From assembly GCF_006717145.1 (NCBI RefSeq), contig NZ_VFQF01000003.1, forward strand, positions 372,001-436,000: DNA of 64,000 nucleotides. The letters run 5' to 3'. This document shows, piece after piece, positions 40,350-49,009 of the stretch. Made by a program: the position numbers and the translations under genes. Each line of letters starts with the position of its first letter. Position 1 is the first letter of the stretch. The notes under the pieces were generated by a model, which saw only the letters and a list, made by a program, of their open reading frames with translations, searched no databases and was not told the DNA's origin. The stretch is from Humibacillus xanthopallidus (lineage in GTDB: Bacteria > Actinomycetota > Actinomycetes > Actinomycetales > Dermatophilaceae).

Positions 40350-41378
40350 ATGGACGATGCCCCGCCGACGAAGGTGACCCTGGTCGACATCGCCCGCATG
40401 GCCGGGGTCGGGGTCGGCACCGCGTCGCGGGCGCTCAGCAACGCGAAGAACGTCGCTCCCTCGACCCGGGCCCGGGTGCTGCGCGTCGCGGAGGACCACC
40501 ACTACGTCGTGTCGCCCGAGGCCTCACGTCTGGCCCGGGGCAACACGGGTCGCGTCGCCCTCGTCGTGCCCCACCTGTCGCGGTGGTACTTCGGGTCGGT
40601 CGTCGAGGGGCTCGACTCCGTGCTGCGCGGCGCCGACCTCGACGTCCTGCTCTACCACGTCGGCGGGGTCAGCGACCGGCACGCCTTCTTCGACAAGCTG
40701 CCGGCCCGCCGCAAGGTCGACGCCGTCGTCGTCGTCGGCTTCCAGGTCGAGGAGGCCGAGCGTCTTCGCCTCGAGACCCTCGGCGTGCAGATCGTCGCCG
40801 CGGGTGGCCAGACCGCCACGTACCCCTCGGTCCATATCGACGACCACGTCGCGAGCCGGCAGGCTGTCGACCACCTGATCCACGTGGGGCACACGCGGAT
40901 CGCGATGCTCGAGGCGGTCGACCCGGACCAGCCGCACCTGCCGTCGACGCGCTCACCCGGCTACTACGAGGCGCTGGCACAGGTCGGCATCGACGTCGAC
41001 CCCACCCTCGTGGTGACCGCCCCGTGGGGCGGCGAGGACGGGGCTGCCTCGATGAGCAGGCTCCTCGGTCACCCCAGCCCACCGACCGCCGTCTTCGCCC
41101 ACTCCGACGAGGTGGCTCTCGGTGCCATCCGCACGCTGCGTCGCGCAGGGCTCGAGCCGGGTCGTGACGTCTCCGTCGTGGGCATCGACGACCACCCGCT
41201 CGCCGCCCTCACCGACCTCACGACGGTGCGCCAGGACCCCGCCCACCAGGGTGTCCTCGCCGGCCGGATGCTCCTCGAGATGCTCGACGGCAAGGAGCCC
41301 GCCGAGAAGTCGACGACGGTCGACACCGAGCTCGTCGTTCGCGGGAGCACGGCGCCGCCGCGCCGGCGCCACGCCTGA
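40350..41378 (+). CDS. LacI-family repressor of the alpha-glucoside module
   Basis: This encodes 342 aa. Residues 9-62 are the LacI helix-turn-helix and hinge (VTLVDIARMAGVGVGTASRALSNAKNVAPSTRARVLRVAEDHHYVVSPEASRLARG). The rest is a periplasmic-binding-like sensor (GRVALVVPHLSRWYFGSVVEGLD, IHVGHTRIAMLEAV, DVSVVGIDDHPLAALTDLTTVRQDP). The ATG at 40350 is 7 nt after a -10 box; the frame extends to 40302 but that part is the operator. It is divergent from the ABC operon and should sense the imported sugar. Confidence 0.94.
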   Translation: MDDAPPTKVTLVDIARMAGVGVGTASRALSNAKNVAPSTRARVLRVAEDHHYVVSPEASRLARGNTGRVALVVPHLSRWYFGSVVEGLDSVLRGADLDVLLYHVGGVSDRHAFFDKLPARRKVDAVVVVGFQVEEAERLRLETLGVQIVAAGGQTATYPSVHIDDHVASRQAVDHLIHVGHTRIAMLEAVDPDQPHLPSTRSPGYYEALAQVGIDVDPTLVVTAPWGGEDGAASMSRLLGHPSPPTAVFAHSDEVALGAIRTLRRAGLEPGRDVSVVGIDDHPLAALTDLTTVRQDPAHQGVLAGRMLLEMLDGKEPAEKSTTVDTELVVRGSTAPPRRRHA

Positions 41379-41451
41379 GAGCGCTGCATGCGCTCGTCAG
41401 CCTCAGCGTCGGTCAGCTTCGGCGTCGGTCAGCGTCAGGGAAGGTGCAGCA

Positions 41452-42405
41452 TCAAGGGCGGTGTCGGCGTCGATGTCGGTGCCCGCGCCCGGCGAGGGTG
41501 ACGGCCACGAGCGCCGCCCCTGCCGACACCTGTTGCGCCAGCCGTCGCGTGACGGCGATGTCGCCGGCTCCGGCTGACGGCCCATCGCCGAGGACGCCCC
41601 GGTCCTCGACCCGGCCGTCGTAGGCGTTCGACCCACCGAGCCTCACGCCGAGCACTCCGGCAAAGGCAGCCTCCACGACCCCGCCGTTGGGGCTGGGGTG
41701 GGCCGCCGCGTCGCGTCGCACCGCGCGGATGGCCGTCGAGCGGGCGCCTCGGCCGGGAGGTGGGCCCGCGGCGACGGCCAGTGCGGCAGCCACGCGCGCG
41801 GGGATCCAGTTCACGATGTCATCGAGTCTTGCTGCGGCCCAACCGAACTCGGCATAGCGCGCGTTCCGATGGCCCACCATCGCGTCCAGCGTGTTGACCG
41901 CCCGATAGCCGAGGAGCCCCGGCATGCCCGCGGCCGCACCCCAGAGGAGTGGCGCCACGACGGCGTCGGAGGTGTTCTCCGCCAACGACTCGATGCAGGC
42001 TCGGGCCACCTCGTCCGGGCCGAGGCGCGCGGTGTCACGGCCCACCAGGTTGCGCACCTGGACCCGCGCGGCAATGAGGTCGCCGCCGTCGAGCTGGCGC
42101 TCGATCGTGGCCGCCTCACGGATGAGCGAGCGACCGCCGAGCACCGCCCACGTCGCCATGGCCGTCGCGAGGGTGTGGGCGACGGGTCGGCGACGCGTGA
42201 TCCGCTCGGCGACGAGGCCCGTCGTCGCCGCCGCACCGACCAGCAGCGCCACATGGGCGACGCCGGGGCCGCGGCGGGCGGCATATGTGCGCCCCTCGAG
42301 AGCGGTTGCGACATGGCCGAACCCGGCCACGGGGTGCCACCGACGAGGGTCGCCGAGCACCTGGTCGGCTGCCCAGCCGAGCGCCAGGCCGAGCGCGCGA
42401 CTCAT
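41452..42405 (-). CDS. cobD: Adenosylcobinamide-phosphate synthase CobD/CbiB
   Basis: This encodes 317 aa, ATGA-coupled to cobA. It is an integral membrane protein with the family motifs LALGWAADQVLGDPRRWHPVAGFG, ARVQVRNLVGRDTARLGPDEVARACIESLAENTSDAVVAPLLWGAAAGMPGLLGYRAVNTLDAMVGHRN and AHPSPNGGVVEAAFAGVLGVRLGG. It attaches the aminopropanol arm to adenosylcobyric acid. It is the last gene of the minus-strand cob operon. The C-terminus is a His/Arg-rich tail. Confidence 0.96.
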   Translation of the reverse strand: MSRALGLALGWAADQVLGDPRRWHPVAGFGHVATALEGRTYAARRGPGVAHVALLVGAAATTGLVAERITRRRPVAHTLATAMATWAVLGGRSLIREAATIERQLDGGDLIAARVQVRNLVGRDTARLGPDEVARACIESLAENTSDAVVAPLLWGAAAGMPGLLGYRAVNTLDAMVGHRNARYAEFGWAAARLDDIVNWIPARVAAALAVAAGPPPGRGARSTAIRAVRRDAAAHPSPNGGVVEAAFAGVLGVRLGGSNAYDGRVEDRGVLGDGPSAGAGDIAVTRRLAQQVSAGAALVAVTLAGRGHRHRRRHRP

Positions 42406-43463
42406 CGGCCGGCCAGCACGTCGAGCGCGGCGACGGCGCCGATCACGGCGACGGCGGGTGCCCCGAGCCCCCCGACCCGCGCCTCCTCCGCGATGCGGCA
42501 GAGCGGGGCGCGAACGGAGCCCGAGCTCGGCAGCCCGGCGTCGGCGATGACGGCGGCTGGCGTGTCCGGCGGGAGGCCTTGTGCCATCAACTCGTTCGCG
42601 ATCGCTTCGAGGGTCGCAACCCCCATGAGCACGACGATCGTCGTCCTGCTGCGCGCGATGGCACCCCAGTCGAGGGTGCTCCGCGGGTCGCCCGGCGGCA
42701 CGTGGCCGCTGACGACGGTGAAGCCCTGCACGAGGGTGCGGTGGGTGACCGGGATGCCGGCGAGAGCGGGCGCCGCGATGCTCGACGAGACCCCTGGCAC
42801 GACCACGACGGGGACGCCTGCCGCCGCACAGGCCTCGGCCTCCTCGCCGCCGCGGCCGAAGACGAAGTTGTCACCGCCCTTGAGCCGCAGGACCGCTCGA
42901 CCGGCACGGGCGTGCTCGATCAGGAGCGCATTGATCGACTCCTGCGGTGTGAAGGCGCCGCGCGGGATCTTGCCGACGTCGATGACGACGGCGTCGGCGC
43001 GGGCGTGCTGGAGCGCACCCAGCGGCGCCAGCCGGTCGTGGACGATGACGTCGGCGGTGCAGATGGCTTCAAGGCCGGCGACGGTGAGCAGTCCGGGGTC
43101 ACCGAGGCCGCCGCCGACGAGCGTCACGGTGCCCACTGCCTTGTCGGCCGCTCGGGGCCCGGCCGCCTGCTCTGGAACCGGCCGTGAGCGGATGACGACG
43201 TCGTAAGCCGCGGGGTCGGCGCCCGTGGTGCGGGTGACGAGCCCGCGCTGCGCGAGGTCCTCGAGCGTCGCGCCCAGGGTGTGGCGGACGGATGGCGTGG
43301 AGGGGGCTGTCGCTGCGACCGACCCGCCGACGCTTGCGCCCTCGGGTGCGTCGACCGTCACCCGCGCCCCTCCCCTGAGCAGCGCGTGCACGGTGGCGGC
43401 CGTGCCGGAGTCGGTGCCGACGAGCAGCACCCTGCGCCCGCGGAAGGTCAGCTCAGGCGACAC
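42402..43463 (-). CDS. cobA: Uroporphyrinogen-III C-methyltransferase with shortened CysG-type N-domain
   Basis: This encodes about 353 aa. The start is uncertain: GTG at 43463 overlaps cobC by 11 nt, and GTG at 43472 is an alternative. Residues 110-353 are a full CobA/SirA methyltransferase: VTLVGGGLGDPGLLTVAGLEAICTADVIVHDRLAP, AVVIDVGKIPRGAFTPQESINALLIEHARAGRAVLRLKGGDNFVFGRGGEEAEACAAAGVPVVVVPGVSSSIAAPALAGIPVTHR. It makes precorrin-2 with two SAM. The first 110 residues resemble a truncated precorrin-2 dehydrogenase NAD-domain (FRGRRVLLVGTDSGTAATVHALLRGGARVTV) with a broken GxGxxxA motif, probably non-catalytic. Confidence 0.92.
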   Translation of the reverse strand: MSPELTFRGRRVLLVGTDSGTAATVHALLRGGARVTVDAPEGASVGGSVAATAPSTPSVRHTLGATLEDLAQRGLVTRTTGADPAAYDVVIRSRPVPEQAAGPRAADKAVGTVTLVGGGLGDPGLLTVAGLEAICTADVIVHDRLAPLGALQHARADAVVIDVGKIPRGAFTPQESINALLIEHARAGRAVLRLKGGDNFVFGRGGEEAEACAAAGVPVVVVPGVSSSIAAPALAGIPVTHRTLVQGFTVVSGHVPPGDPRSTLDWGAIARSRTTIVVLMGVATLEAIANELMAQGLPPDTPAAVIADAGLPSSGSVRAPLCRIAEEARVGGLGAPAVAVIGAVAALDVLAGR

Positions 43464-44502
43464 GGCGACCACCGAGCCGGCGGAGGGCGGCGCACAGCTG
43501 CTGCGACGTGTCGGCGTCCCGCACCGCCATGCGGATCCACGTCGGGCCGAGGCCGGGAAAGGTCTCAGCGCGGCGTACGGCGAAGCCCTCGGCGGCGAGC
43601 GGCTCTCGGACGGAGCCCGGTCCGAGGCTGCTGGTCTCGACGAGGACGAAGGGTGCGCGAGAAGGCACTGGAGCGACACCCGCCGCGGTCAGACCGTCGA
43701 CGAGCACCGAACGGAGAGTGGCGATCTCGAGCGCGGCTGCGTCCGCCTCGGCGACCCCGCGATCAGAGAGGCAGGCGACCGTGGCGGCCAGCGCCGGTGA
43801 CGAGACCGACCACGGCGGCTGGACCGCGCGCAGCGCGGAGATGAGCGCCGGGTCGCCGACGACGTAGCCCGCCCGCAGGCCGGCCAGCCCCCACGTCTTC
43901 GTGAGCGAGCGCAGCACGAGCAGGCCCTCCAGGTCGTCACCGATGAGCGACTCCGTCTCGCCCGGCACGGCATCCATGAAGGCCTCGTCGACGACGAGCA
44001 CTCGGCCCGCTCGCCGCAGCGCCAGCAGGTCGGCACGCCGGTGCAGCACCCCGGTCGGGTTCGTCGGGTTGCCGACGACGACGAGGTCGCAGCCCTCCGC
44101 CGGGCCGCCCCGGTCGAAGGCTGCGGGGTCGAGCCGGAAGTCGCCGCCCGCCACGAGCACGTGCCGGCGCACCGGCCGACCCGCCGCGGTGAGTGCCGCC
44201 TCGGGCTCGGTGAACTGCGGGTGCACGACCCACGGCTCGACGCCCGCGACCGCTCGCGCGACGAGGGTGAAGGCCTCGGCTCCCCCGGACGTCGGGAGCA
44301 CCGCCTCCTCGGGCACCCTGTGCCGGCGGGCGATGGCCTGCGTCGCCGGACGGGCGTCGGGGTAGCGCCCCAGGTCGGCCACCGTGCGAGTGACCACCTC
44401 GGCGAGCCAGGCCGGTGGCGAGGGCAGGCGCACGTTGACAGCGAGGTCGACGAGGCCGGGCGCCGTGTCCCGGTCACCGTGGTGGTGCAGGTCGATGCTC
44501 AC
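43453..44502 (-). CDS. cobC: CobC-type PLP-dependent L-threonine-O-3-phosphate decarboxylase-like enzyme
   Basis: This encodes 349 aa from a GTG coupled to cobB (GTGA). It is a fold-type I aminotransferase-like protein: LGRYPDARPATQAIARRHRVPEEAVLPTSGGAEAFTLVARAV, VVVGNPTNPTG, VLVVDEAFMDAVPGE, and LTKTWGLAGLRAGY with the PLP lysine in SLTKTWG. In cobalamin operons this family makes the (R)-1-amino-2-propanol-phosphate moiety used by CobD. C-terminal FPGLGPTWIRMAVRD is typical. Confidence 0.92.
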   Translation of the reverse strand: MSIDLHHHGDRDTAPGLVDLAVNVRLPSPPAWLAEVVTRTVADLGRYPDARPATQAIARRHRVPEEAVLPTSGGAEAFTLVARAVAGVEPWVVHPQFTEPEAALTAAGRPVRRHVLVAGGDFRLDPAAFDRGGPAEGCDLVVVGNPTNPTGVLHRRADLLALRRAGRVLVVDEAFMDAVPGETESLIGDDLEGLLVLRSLTKTWGLAGLRAGYVVGDPALISALRAVQPPWSVSSPALAATVACLSDRGVAEADAAALEIATLRSVLVDGLTAAGVAPVPSRAPFVLVETSSLGPGSVREPLAAEGFAVRRAETFPGLGPTWIRMAVRDADTSQQLCAALRRLGGRRVA

Positions 44503-45989
44503 GAGAGGACCTCGTCCCGCTCCGACGCGCGATCGGTCACCAGTGCGCCCGCGCGCGCGTGCAGAGCGTCAGCGAATCGCCTTGCCAGCTCGGGATGCCC
44601 GGCCCAGTGGGTGTGCAGGTAGGACGCGTGCAGCGTGGCCGTCCCCGCGCCGGAGGGATCGAGCGCGAATCCGTCGGCCACCCCGTCGAGCAGCCACGCC
44701 GGGGCGGTATGCCGGCCGTCCCCACTCGCGCTCTCGGGCGCGGCGACGCACACCGTGCGGTGGAACTCGTGCCCGGTGACTCGTCGGCCGGGCTCGCCGA
44801 GCACCGAGTCGGTGGTCGCGACCGCCGTGCGGTAGCCGATCGTCAGCCGCGGCGCCATCGTCGCGACAGCCGGCAACGCGCCGACCATCGGCGACCCGTC
44901 GACGGACTGGCAGAGGTAGACCAGGCCCCCGCACTCGGCCACCGTCGGCAGGCCGTCCCACACCGCACGGCGGATGGCCGAGCGCAGGGATGCGTTGGCG
45001 CTCAAGGCGTCCGCATGGACTTCGGGGAAGCCGCCTCCGATGAACAGACCGCTCGTGCCGGGCGGCAGAACGGTGTCCGTCAGGGGGTCGAAGGTCACCG
45101 CCCGCAGACCCGCGGCGTGAAGCAGCTCCTCGGTCTCCGCATACCGGAAGGTGAACGCCGGCCCGCCGGCAACGGCCACGACTGGACGGTAGCCGCCCGA
45201 ACCAGCCGGTGGCCGGTCGCCGCCGACGACCGTGGCGGGGTCCCACGGGTGGGCGTCGAGGTCGGGGGCGGACGAGGCGATCTCGAGCAGGGCGTCGAGG
45301 TCGACGTGGGCGGCGACGAGGTCCGCAAGGCGCTCGACGCCGGCCCCTGAGTCGTCGCGCTCCTGCACGGGCACGAGCCCGAGGTGCCGCGACGGCGCGC
45401 TGACCGTCGCGTCGCGGGGGAGAACGCCGAGCACGGGCACGCCCGTGGCCTCGAAGGCCGACCTCGCCTCGGCGCCGTGCCGGTCGGAGCCGGCGCGGTT
45501 GAGCACGACCCCGGCGACGCGGACGGTCGGGTCGAAGGTGGCGAGGCCGTGCACGACGGCCGCCGCCGTGCGCGTGGTGCTGCCGATGTCGACGGTGAGC
45601 ACGACGGGGGTGTGGGTCAGGGTGGCCACGTGAGCCGTCGAGCCGAAGCCTTCGCCACCGATGCGCCCGTCGAAGAGGCCCATCACCCCCTCGATGACGG
45701 CGACGTCGGTGCGACCGTGGGCGCGTGCGCCGTGCAGGAGCAGCGGCTCGATGAGACCCTCCCCGCAGAGCACCGGGTCGAGGTTGCGGCCGATGCGCCC
45801 GGTGGCGAGAGCGTGGTAGCCGGTGTCGATGAAGTCGGGCCCGACCTTGAAGCCGCCGACGGCGTGGCCGGCGGCACGCAGGGCTGCCATGAGACCGGTC
45901 GCGACGGTCGTCTTGCCGTGGCCGGAGCCGGGGGCCGCGATGACGACGCGCGGGAGTCGCGTGACGGGTCGTGCCGGGTCGGCGGTCAC
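44499..45989 (-). CDS. cobB: Hydrogenobyrinic acid a,c-diamide synthase CobB
   Basis: This encodes 496 aa. The GTG at 45989 lies in a GTGA overlap with cobO. The P-loop APGSGHGKTT is at residues 19-28. GGFKVGPDFIDTGYHALATGR, VAVIEGVMGLFDGRIG and VLNRAGSDRH belong to the synthetase half. The C-terminal class-I glutamine amidotransferase has the catalytic Cys in VAECGGLVYL and the His in GHEFHRT. It amidates the a and c side chains with ATP and glutamine, before cobalt insertion in the aerobic route. Confidence 0.96.
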   Translation of the reverse strand: MTADPARPVTRLPRVVIAAPGSGHGKTTVATGLMAALRAAGHAVGGFKVGPDFIDTGYHALATGRIGRNLDPVLCGEGLIEPLLLHGARAHGRTDVAVIEGVMGLFDGRIGGEGFGSTAHVATLTHTPVVLTVDIGSTTRTAAAVVHGLATFDPTVRVAGVVLNRAGSDRHGAEARSAFEATGVPVLGVLPRDATVSAPSRHLGLVPVQERDDSGAGVERLADLVAAHVDLDALLEIASSAPDLDAHPWDPATVVGGDRPPAGSGGYRPVVAVAGGPAFTFRYAETEELLHAAGLRAVTFDPLTDTVLPPGTSGLFIGGGFPEVHADALSANASLRSAIRRAVWDGLPTVAECGGLVYLCQSVDGSPMVGALPAVATMAPRLTIGYRTAVATTDSVLGEPGRRVTGHEFHRTVCVAAPESASGDGRHTAPAWLLDGVADGFALDPSGAGTATLHASYLHTHWAGHPELARRFADALHARAGALVTDRASERDEVLS

Positions 45990-46597
45990 CACTCGATCCC
46001 CCGCTGGCCCTTCTGGCCCGAGTCGAAGGGGTGCTTCACCTTCGTCATCTCCGTCACGAGATCTGCGAGCTCGAGCACGCTTGCGGGGCAACGTCGCCCG
46101 GTGATGACGACGTGCTGCTGCCCCGGCCGACTGCGCAGCGTCGACGCGACGTCGTCCACGTCGACCCACCCCCAGGCCATCGGATAGGTGAACTCGTCGA
46201 GCACGTAGAGCCCGTGCGTCTGGGCGCCGAGCCGCCGCTTGATCTCCGACCACCCCTCGCGCGCCGCCTCAGCGTGGTCGGCCTCGCTGCCCTCCTTGCG
46301 GGCCCACGACCAGCCGGCGCCCATCTTGTGCCACTCCATCGGCCCGCCGAGGCCGGTCCGCTCGTGCAGCTCGCCGAGGGTCTCGACCGCGGTCTGCTCG
46401 CCGATGCGCCACTTCGCGCTCTTGACGAACTGGAAGACCCCGACCGACCAGCCCTGGTTCCAGCCGCGCAGGGCCAGCCCGAAGGCTGCCGTCGACTTCC
46501 CCTTGCCGTCGCCGGTGTGCACCATGACGAGCGGTCGGTTGCGGCGCTGTCGAGTCGTCAGGCCGTCGTCGGGCACCGTCGTCGGCTGACCCTGCAT
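45986..46597 (-). CDS. cobO: Cob(I)yrinic acid a,c-diamide adenosyltransferase CobO
   Basis: This encodes 203 aa and shares one base with the preceding stop (TGATG). The P-loop variant HTGDGKGKSTAAFG (residues 27-40) is diagnostic of the CobO/BtuR family. LRGWNQGWSVGVFQFVKSAKW and LYVLDEFTYPMAWGWVDVDDV and VVITGRRCP follow. It adds the adenosyl group to the cobalt, making the coenzyme form that the CarH-like regulator at the left end of the window would need. Confidence 0.97.
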   Translation of the reverse strand: MQGQPTTVPDDGLTTRQRRNRPLVMVHTGDGKGKSTAAFGLALRGWNQGWSVGVFQFVKSAKWRIGEQTAVETLGELHERTGLGGPMEWHKMGAGWSWARKEGSEADHAEAAREGWSEIKRRLGAQTHGLYVLDEFTYPMAWGWVDVDDVASTLRSRPGQQHVVITGRRCPASVLELADLVTEMTKVKHPFDSGQKGQRGIEW

Positions 46598-48774
46598 CAG
46601 GCCACCCGCCCTGTGGTGACGCGGTGTTGACGCCGCGCCGCATCGACGATCGCCGATGCCGCGAGCTCGCCGACCGGCAGGTGCTCGGCGCCGAGCTGTC
46701 GGGCGAGCTGCCCGGCGAGCCCGAGCCGCAGCCGGCCCGCCTCGCAGTCGAGGACGACGGCGTCGACACCCTCGTGCCGCAGCAGGCGGGCCACCTGCGC
46801 GGCGCGGGCCAGGGCGTCGGGCCCACTCGTCGCCCGACCGTCGGTGACGACGACGAGCAGGGCGCGGCGGTGCGGGTCGCGCAACCGCTCGACGCGCAGC
46901 GTGTCGTATGCCGTGAGGAGGCCTTCCGCGAGCGGCGTCCGCCCGCCGTGGGCGAGGTCGGTCAGCCGTCTCGCAGCCACGTCGACCGAGCCCGTCGGCG
47001 GCAGTGCGAGGTCGGCGCCGTCGCCGCGGAAGGTCACGAGGGCGACCTTGTCTCGTCGCTGGTAGGCGTCGAGCAGGAGGGAGAGCACGGCGGCCTTCAC
47101 GGCCTCCATGCGCTTGCGCGCCGCCATCGACCCCGAGGCGTCGACGCAGAGGAGCACGAGGTTGGACTCCTTGCCCTGCAGGACTGCTCGCCTCACGTCG
47201 GCGGGCGCGACCGGGAGCGGCCGTGGCGCACGGGACTCGCGCTGGGAGCCGGAGCCGGCCCGGCGACTGGCGGCGGTGCGGATCGTCGCCGGCAGGTGCA
47301 CGGGGCCGATCGGCGCCGACGTCGCACCGATGCGACGGCCCGTGCTCGTGACGGCATCCGAGCGACGTCCGGCATCTCCGTGCCCGAGGCCGCGGGCGCG
47401 CAGCAGACGGGCCCGGTAGGGCGCCGCGGCCGCGGCCTTGGCGCCTGCTGTCTGCCGCGCCGGGGAGTCGGGCCGGGGGTCAGGCTGGGGGTCGACGGTG
47501 TCACGGGACGGGATGTCGGAGGGGGCCGTCTCGGTGTCACCACCCCCGTCGTCGGTGCCCTCGTCGGTGCTCTGCTGCGTGCCGTCGATGCCACCGGCAT
47601 CGCGGCGACCACCCGACGGCGCTGCGCCGCCGTCGTCGTCACCTCCGTCGGGGTCGGGGCCCGGGTCCGGCTCGGTGTCAGGCTCGGCGTCCGGCTCGGT
47701 GTCGGGCTCGTGGTCCGTCTCGTCGCCGAGCAGGGCGTCGAGCAGGTCGTCGTCGAGGCCGGGGGAGTCGAACGGGTTGCGCCTGCGCCGGTGGGGCAGG
47801 GCGAGGCGCGCGGCGACGCGCACGTCGTCGAGCGTCACCACGAAGCGGCCCGCCCAGGCGGCGTGGGCGACGGCCGCTCGAGCCGTCACGATGTCGGCGC
47901 GGAGGCCGTCGACCTCGAAGCCCGCACACACGTGGGCGATCCGCTCCAGCACCTCGTCGGGCAGCGTCACGTCGACGACCCGCTGGCGCGCCTCTGCGAT
48001 ACGTCGGCGCAGGGCCTCCTGGTCCTCGCCGAAGCGCTCGGCAAACCCCGCCGGGTCCGTGTCGAAGGCCATCCGCCGCCTGACCACCTCGGCCCGCAGC
48101 CTCGTCTCGCGGGGTGCGGCCACCTCGACGGTGAGTCCGAAGCGGTCGAGCAGCTGTGGGCGAAGCTCGCCCTCCTCGGGGTTCATCGTGCCGACGAGCA
48201 CGATGCGGGCCGCGTGGGTCACCGAGACGCCGTCGCGCTCGACGGTGCTGCGTCCCATGGCGGCGGCATCGAGCAGGAGGTCGACGAGGTGGTCGTGGAG
48301 CAGGTTGACCTCGTCGACGTAGAGCAGACCCCGGTGCGCTGCCGCGAGCAGCCCCGGCTGGTAGGCGGTTTCGCCTCGACCGAGTGCTCTCTCGAGGTCG
48401 AGCGACCCGACGACCCGGTCCTCGGTGGCTCCGATCGGCAGCTCGACGAGGCGCGCCTCGCGGGTCGCGACCTCGCCGTCGCGGTCGTGCGGCCCGTCCG
48501 GGCAGCACCCCACGGCATACGCGCTCGGGTCGTCGGGGTCGCAGCCGAAGCGGCACCTGGCGACGACCGCCTGCGTTGGCAGCACGGCGGCGAGCCCGCG
48601 CACCATCGTCGACTTCGCAGTGCCCTTCTCGCCGCGCACGAGCACTCCGCCGACCTCGGGCGAGACCGCGGTGAGGACGAGCGCGAGGGCCAGGTCGTCA
48701 GAGCCGACGACGGCCGTGAAGGGGAAGGTTGCGGGGCCCCGAGGGTGCGTGGGGTCGTTCGAGCCGTCGTCCAT
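46597..48774 (-). CDS. Fused ChlI/ChlD-type chelatase subunit, putative cobaltochelatase partner of CobN
   Basis: This encodes 725 aa. The ATG at 48774 follows AGGAGG. Residues 15-340 form an AAA+ ChlI-like module (FTAVVGSDDLALALVLTAV, Walker A GEKGTAKST at 48-56, LLYVDEVNLLHDHLVDLLLDAAA, VGTMNPEEGELRPQLLDRFGL). Residues 365-400 are an acidic Asp/Glu/Pro repeat, the usual linker. Residues 530-725 are a ChlD-like VWA domain with MIDAS DASGS near 543. In actinobacteria such single-chain I-D proteins serve CobN in place of CobS and CobT. It is the first gene of a six-gene cob operon and is preceded by a cobalamin riboswitch. Confidence 0.92.
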   Translation of the reverse strand: MDDGSNDPTHPRGPATFPFTAVVGSDDLALALVLTAVSPEVGGVLVRGEKGTAKSTMVRGLAAVLPTQAVVARCRFGCDPDDPSAYAVGCCPDGPHDRDGEVATREARLVELPIGATEDRVVGSLDLERALGRGETAYQPGLLAAAHRGLLYVDEVNLLHDHLVDLLLDAAAMGRSTVERDGVSVTHAARIVLVGTMNPEEGELRPQLLDRFGLTVEVAAPRETRLRAEVVRRRMAFDTDPAGFAERFGEDQEALRRRIAEARQRVVDVTLPDEVLERIAHVCAGFEVDGLRADIVTARAAVAHAAWAGRFVVTLDDVRVAARLALPHRRRRNPFDSPGLDDDLLDALLGDETDHEPDTEPDAEPDTEPDPGPDPDGGDDDGGAAPSGGRRDAGGIDGTQQSTDEGTDDGGGDTETAPSDIPSRDTVDPQPDPRPDSPARQTAGAKAAAAAPYRARLLRARGLGHGDAGRRSDAVTSTGRRIGATSAPIGPVHLPATIRTAASRRAGSGSQRESRAPRPLPVAPADVRRAVLQGKESNLVLLCVDASGSMAARKRMEAVKAAVLSLLLDAYQRRDKVALVTFRGDGADLALPPTGSVDVAARRLTDLAHGGRTPLAEGLLTAYDTLRVERLRDPHRRALLVVVTDGRATSGPDALARAAQVARLLRHEGVDAVVLDCEAGRLRLGLAGQLARQLGAEHLPVGELAASAIVDAARRQHRVTTGRVA

Positions 48775-48836
48775 GGAAGATCCTCCTGCGGGTGCCTCGC
48801 CCGCGTGGTTGACCGGACGCGTCCGGCGGACGCATC

Positions 48837-48931
48837 CGGCGACGGGAGATGTCCTGGCTTCCACCGCGTGGGCAGTGGTTCACAGTGGCGGGACCGCTCC
48901 GGACTTGCACCGGATTCCTCTCCAGTCGCCG
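48837..48931 (-). promoter_or_regulatory. Cobalamin riboswitch upstream of the chelatase-cobO operon
   Basis: On the minus strand the core runs GGAATCCGGTGCAAGTCCGG, GCGGTCCCGCCACTGTGA and then the 3' box GGAAGCCAGGACATC. The closing stem is formed by the segments at 48919-48931 and 48837-48849 with one mismatch. The following minus-strand sequence contains GCGGG/CCCGC and GGACGCGTCC hairpins just before AGGAGG, so ligand binding could hide the ribosome site or stop transcription. Confidence 0.93.
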
Positions 48932-48996
48932 CTCGCAGTCTGCCACGCCGTCAGCCGGGTCGCCCGGCAGGCCCGGGAGCCGACCCGGGCGGGCGC

Positions 48997-49009
48997 TAGG
49001 GTCGCGGCT
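48997..49009 (+). promoter_or_regulatory. Leaderless -10 region of cobL
   Basis: TAGGGT (48997-49002) is followed by 7 nt and the GTG at 49010. No ribosome site precedes the GTG. This geometry places the transcription start on the first base of the start codon. I see no good -35 box. Confidence 0.65.

Noticed and set aside
41401-41440. Repeated GCGTCGGTCAGC as a SARP site
   Set aside because: The copies are 16 bp apart rather than 11, lie at the 3' ends of two convergent genes, and look like a local duplication.
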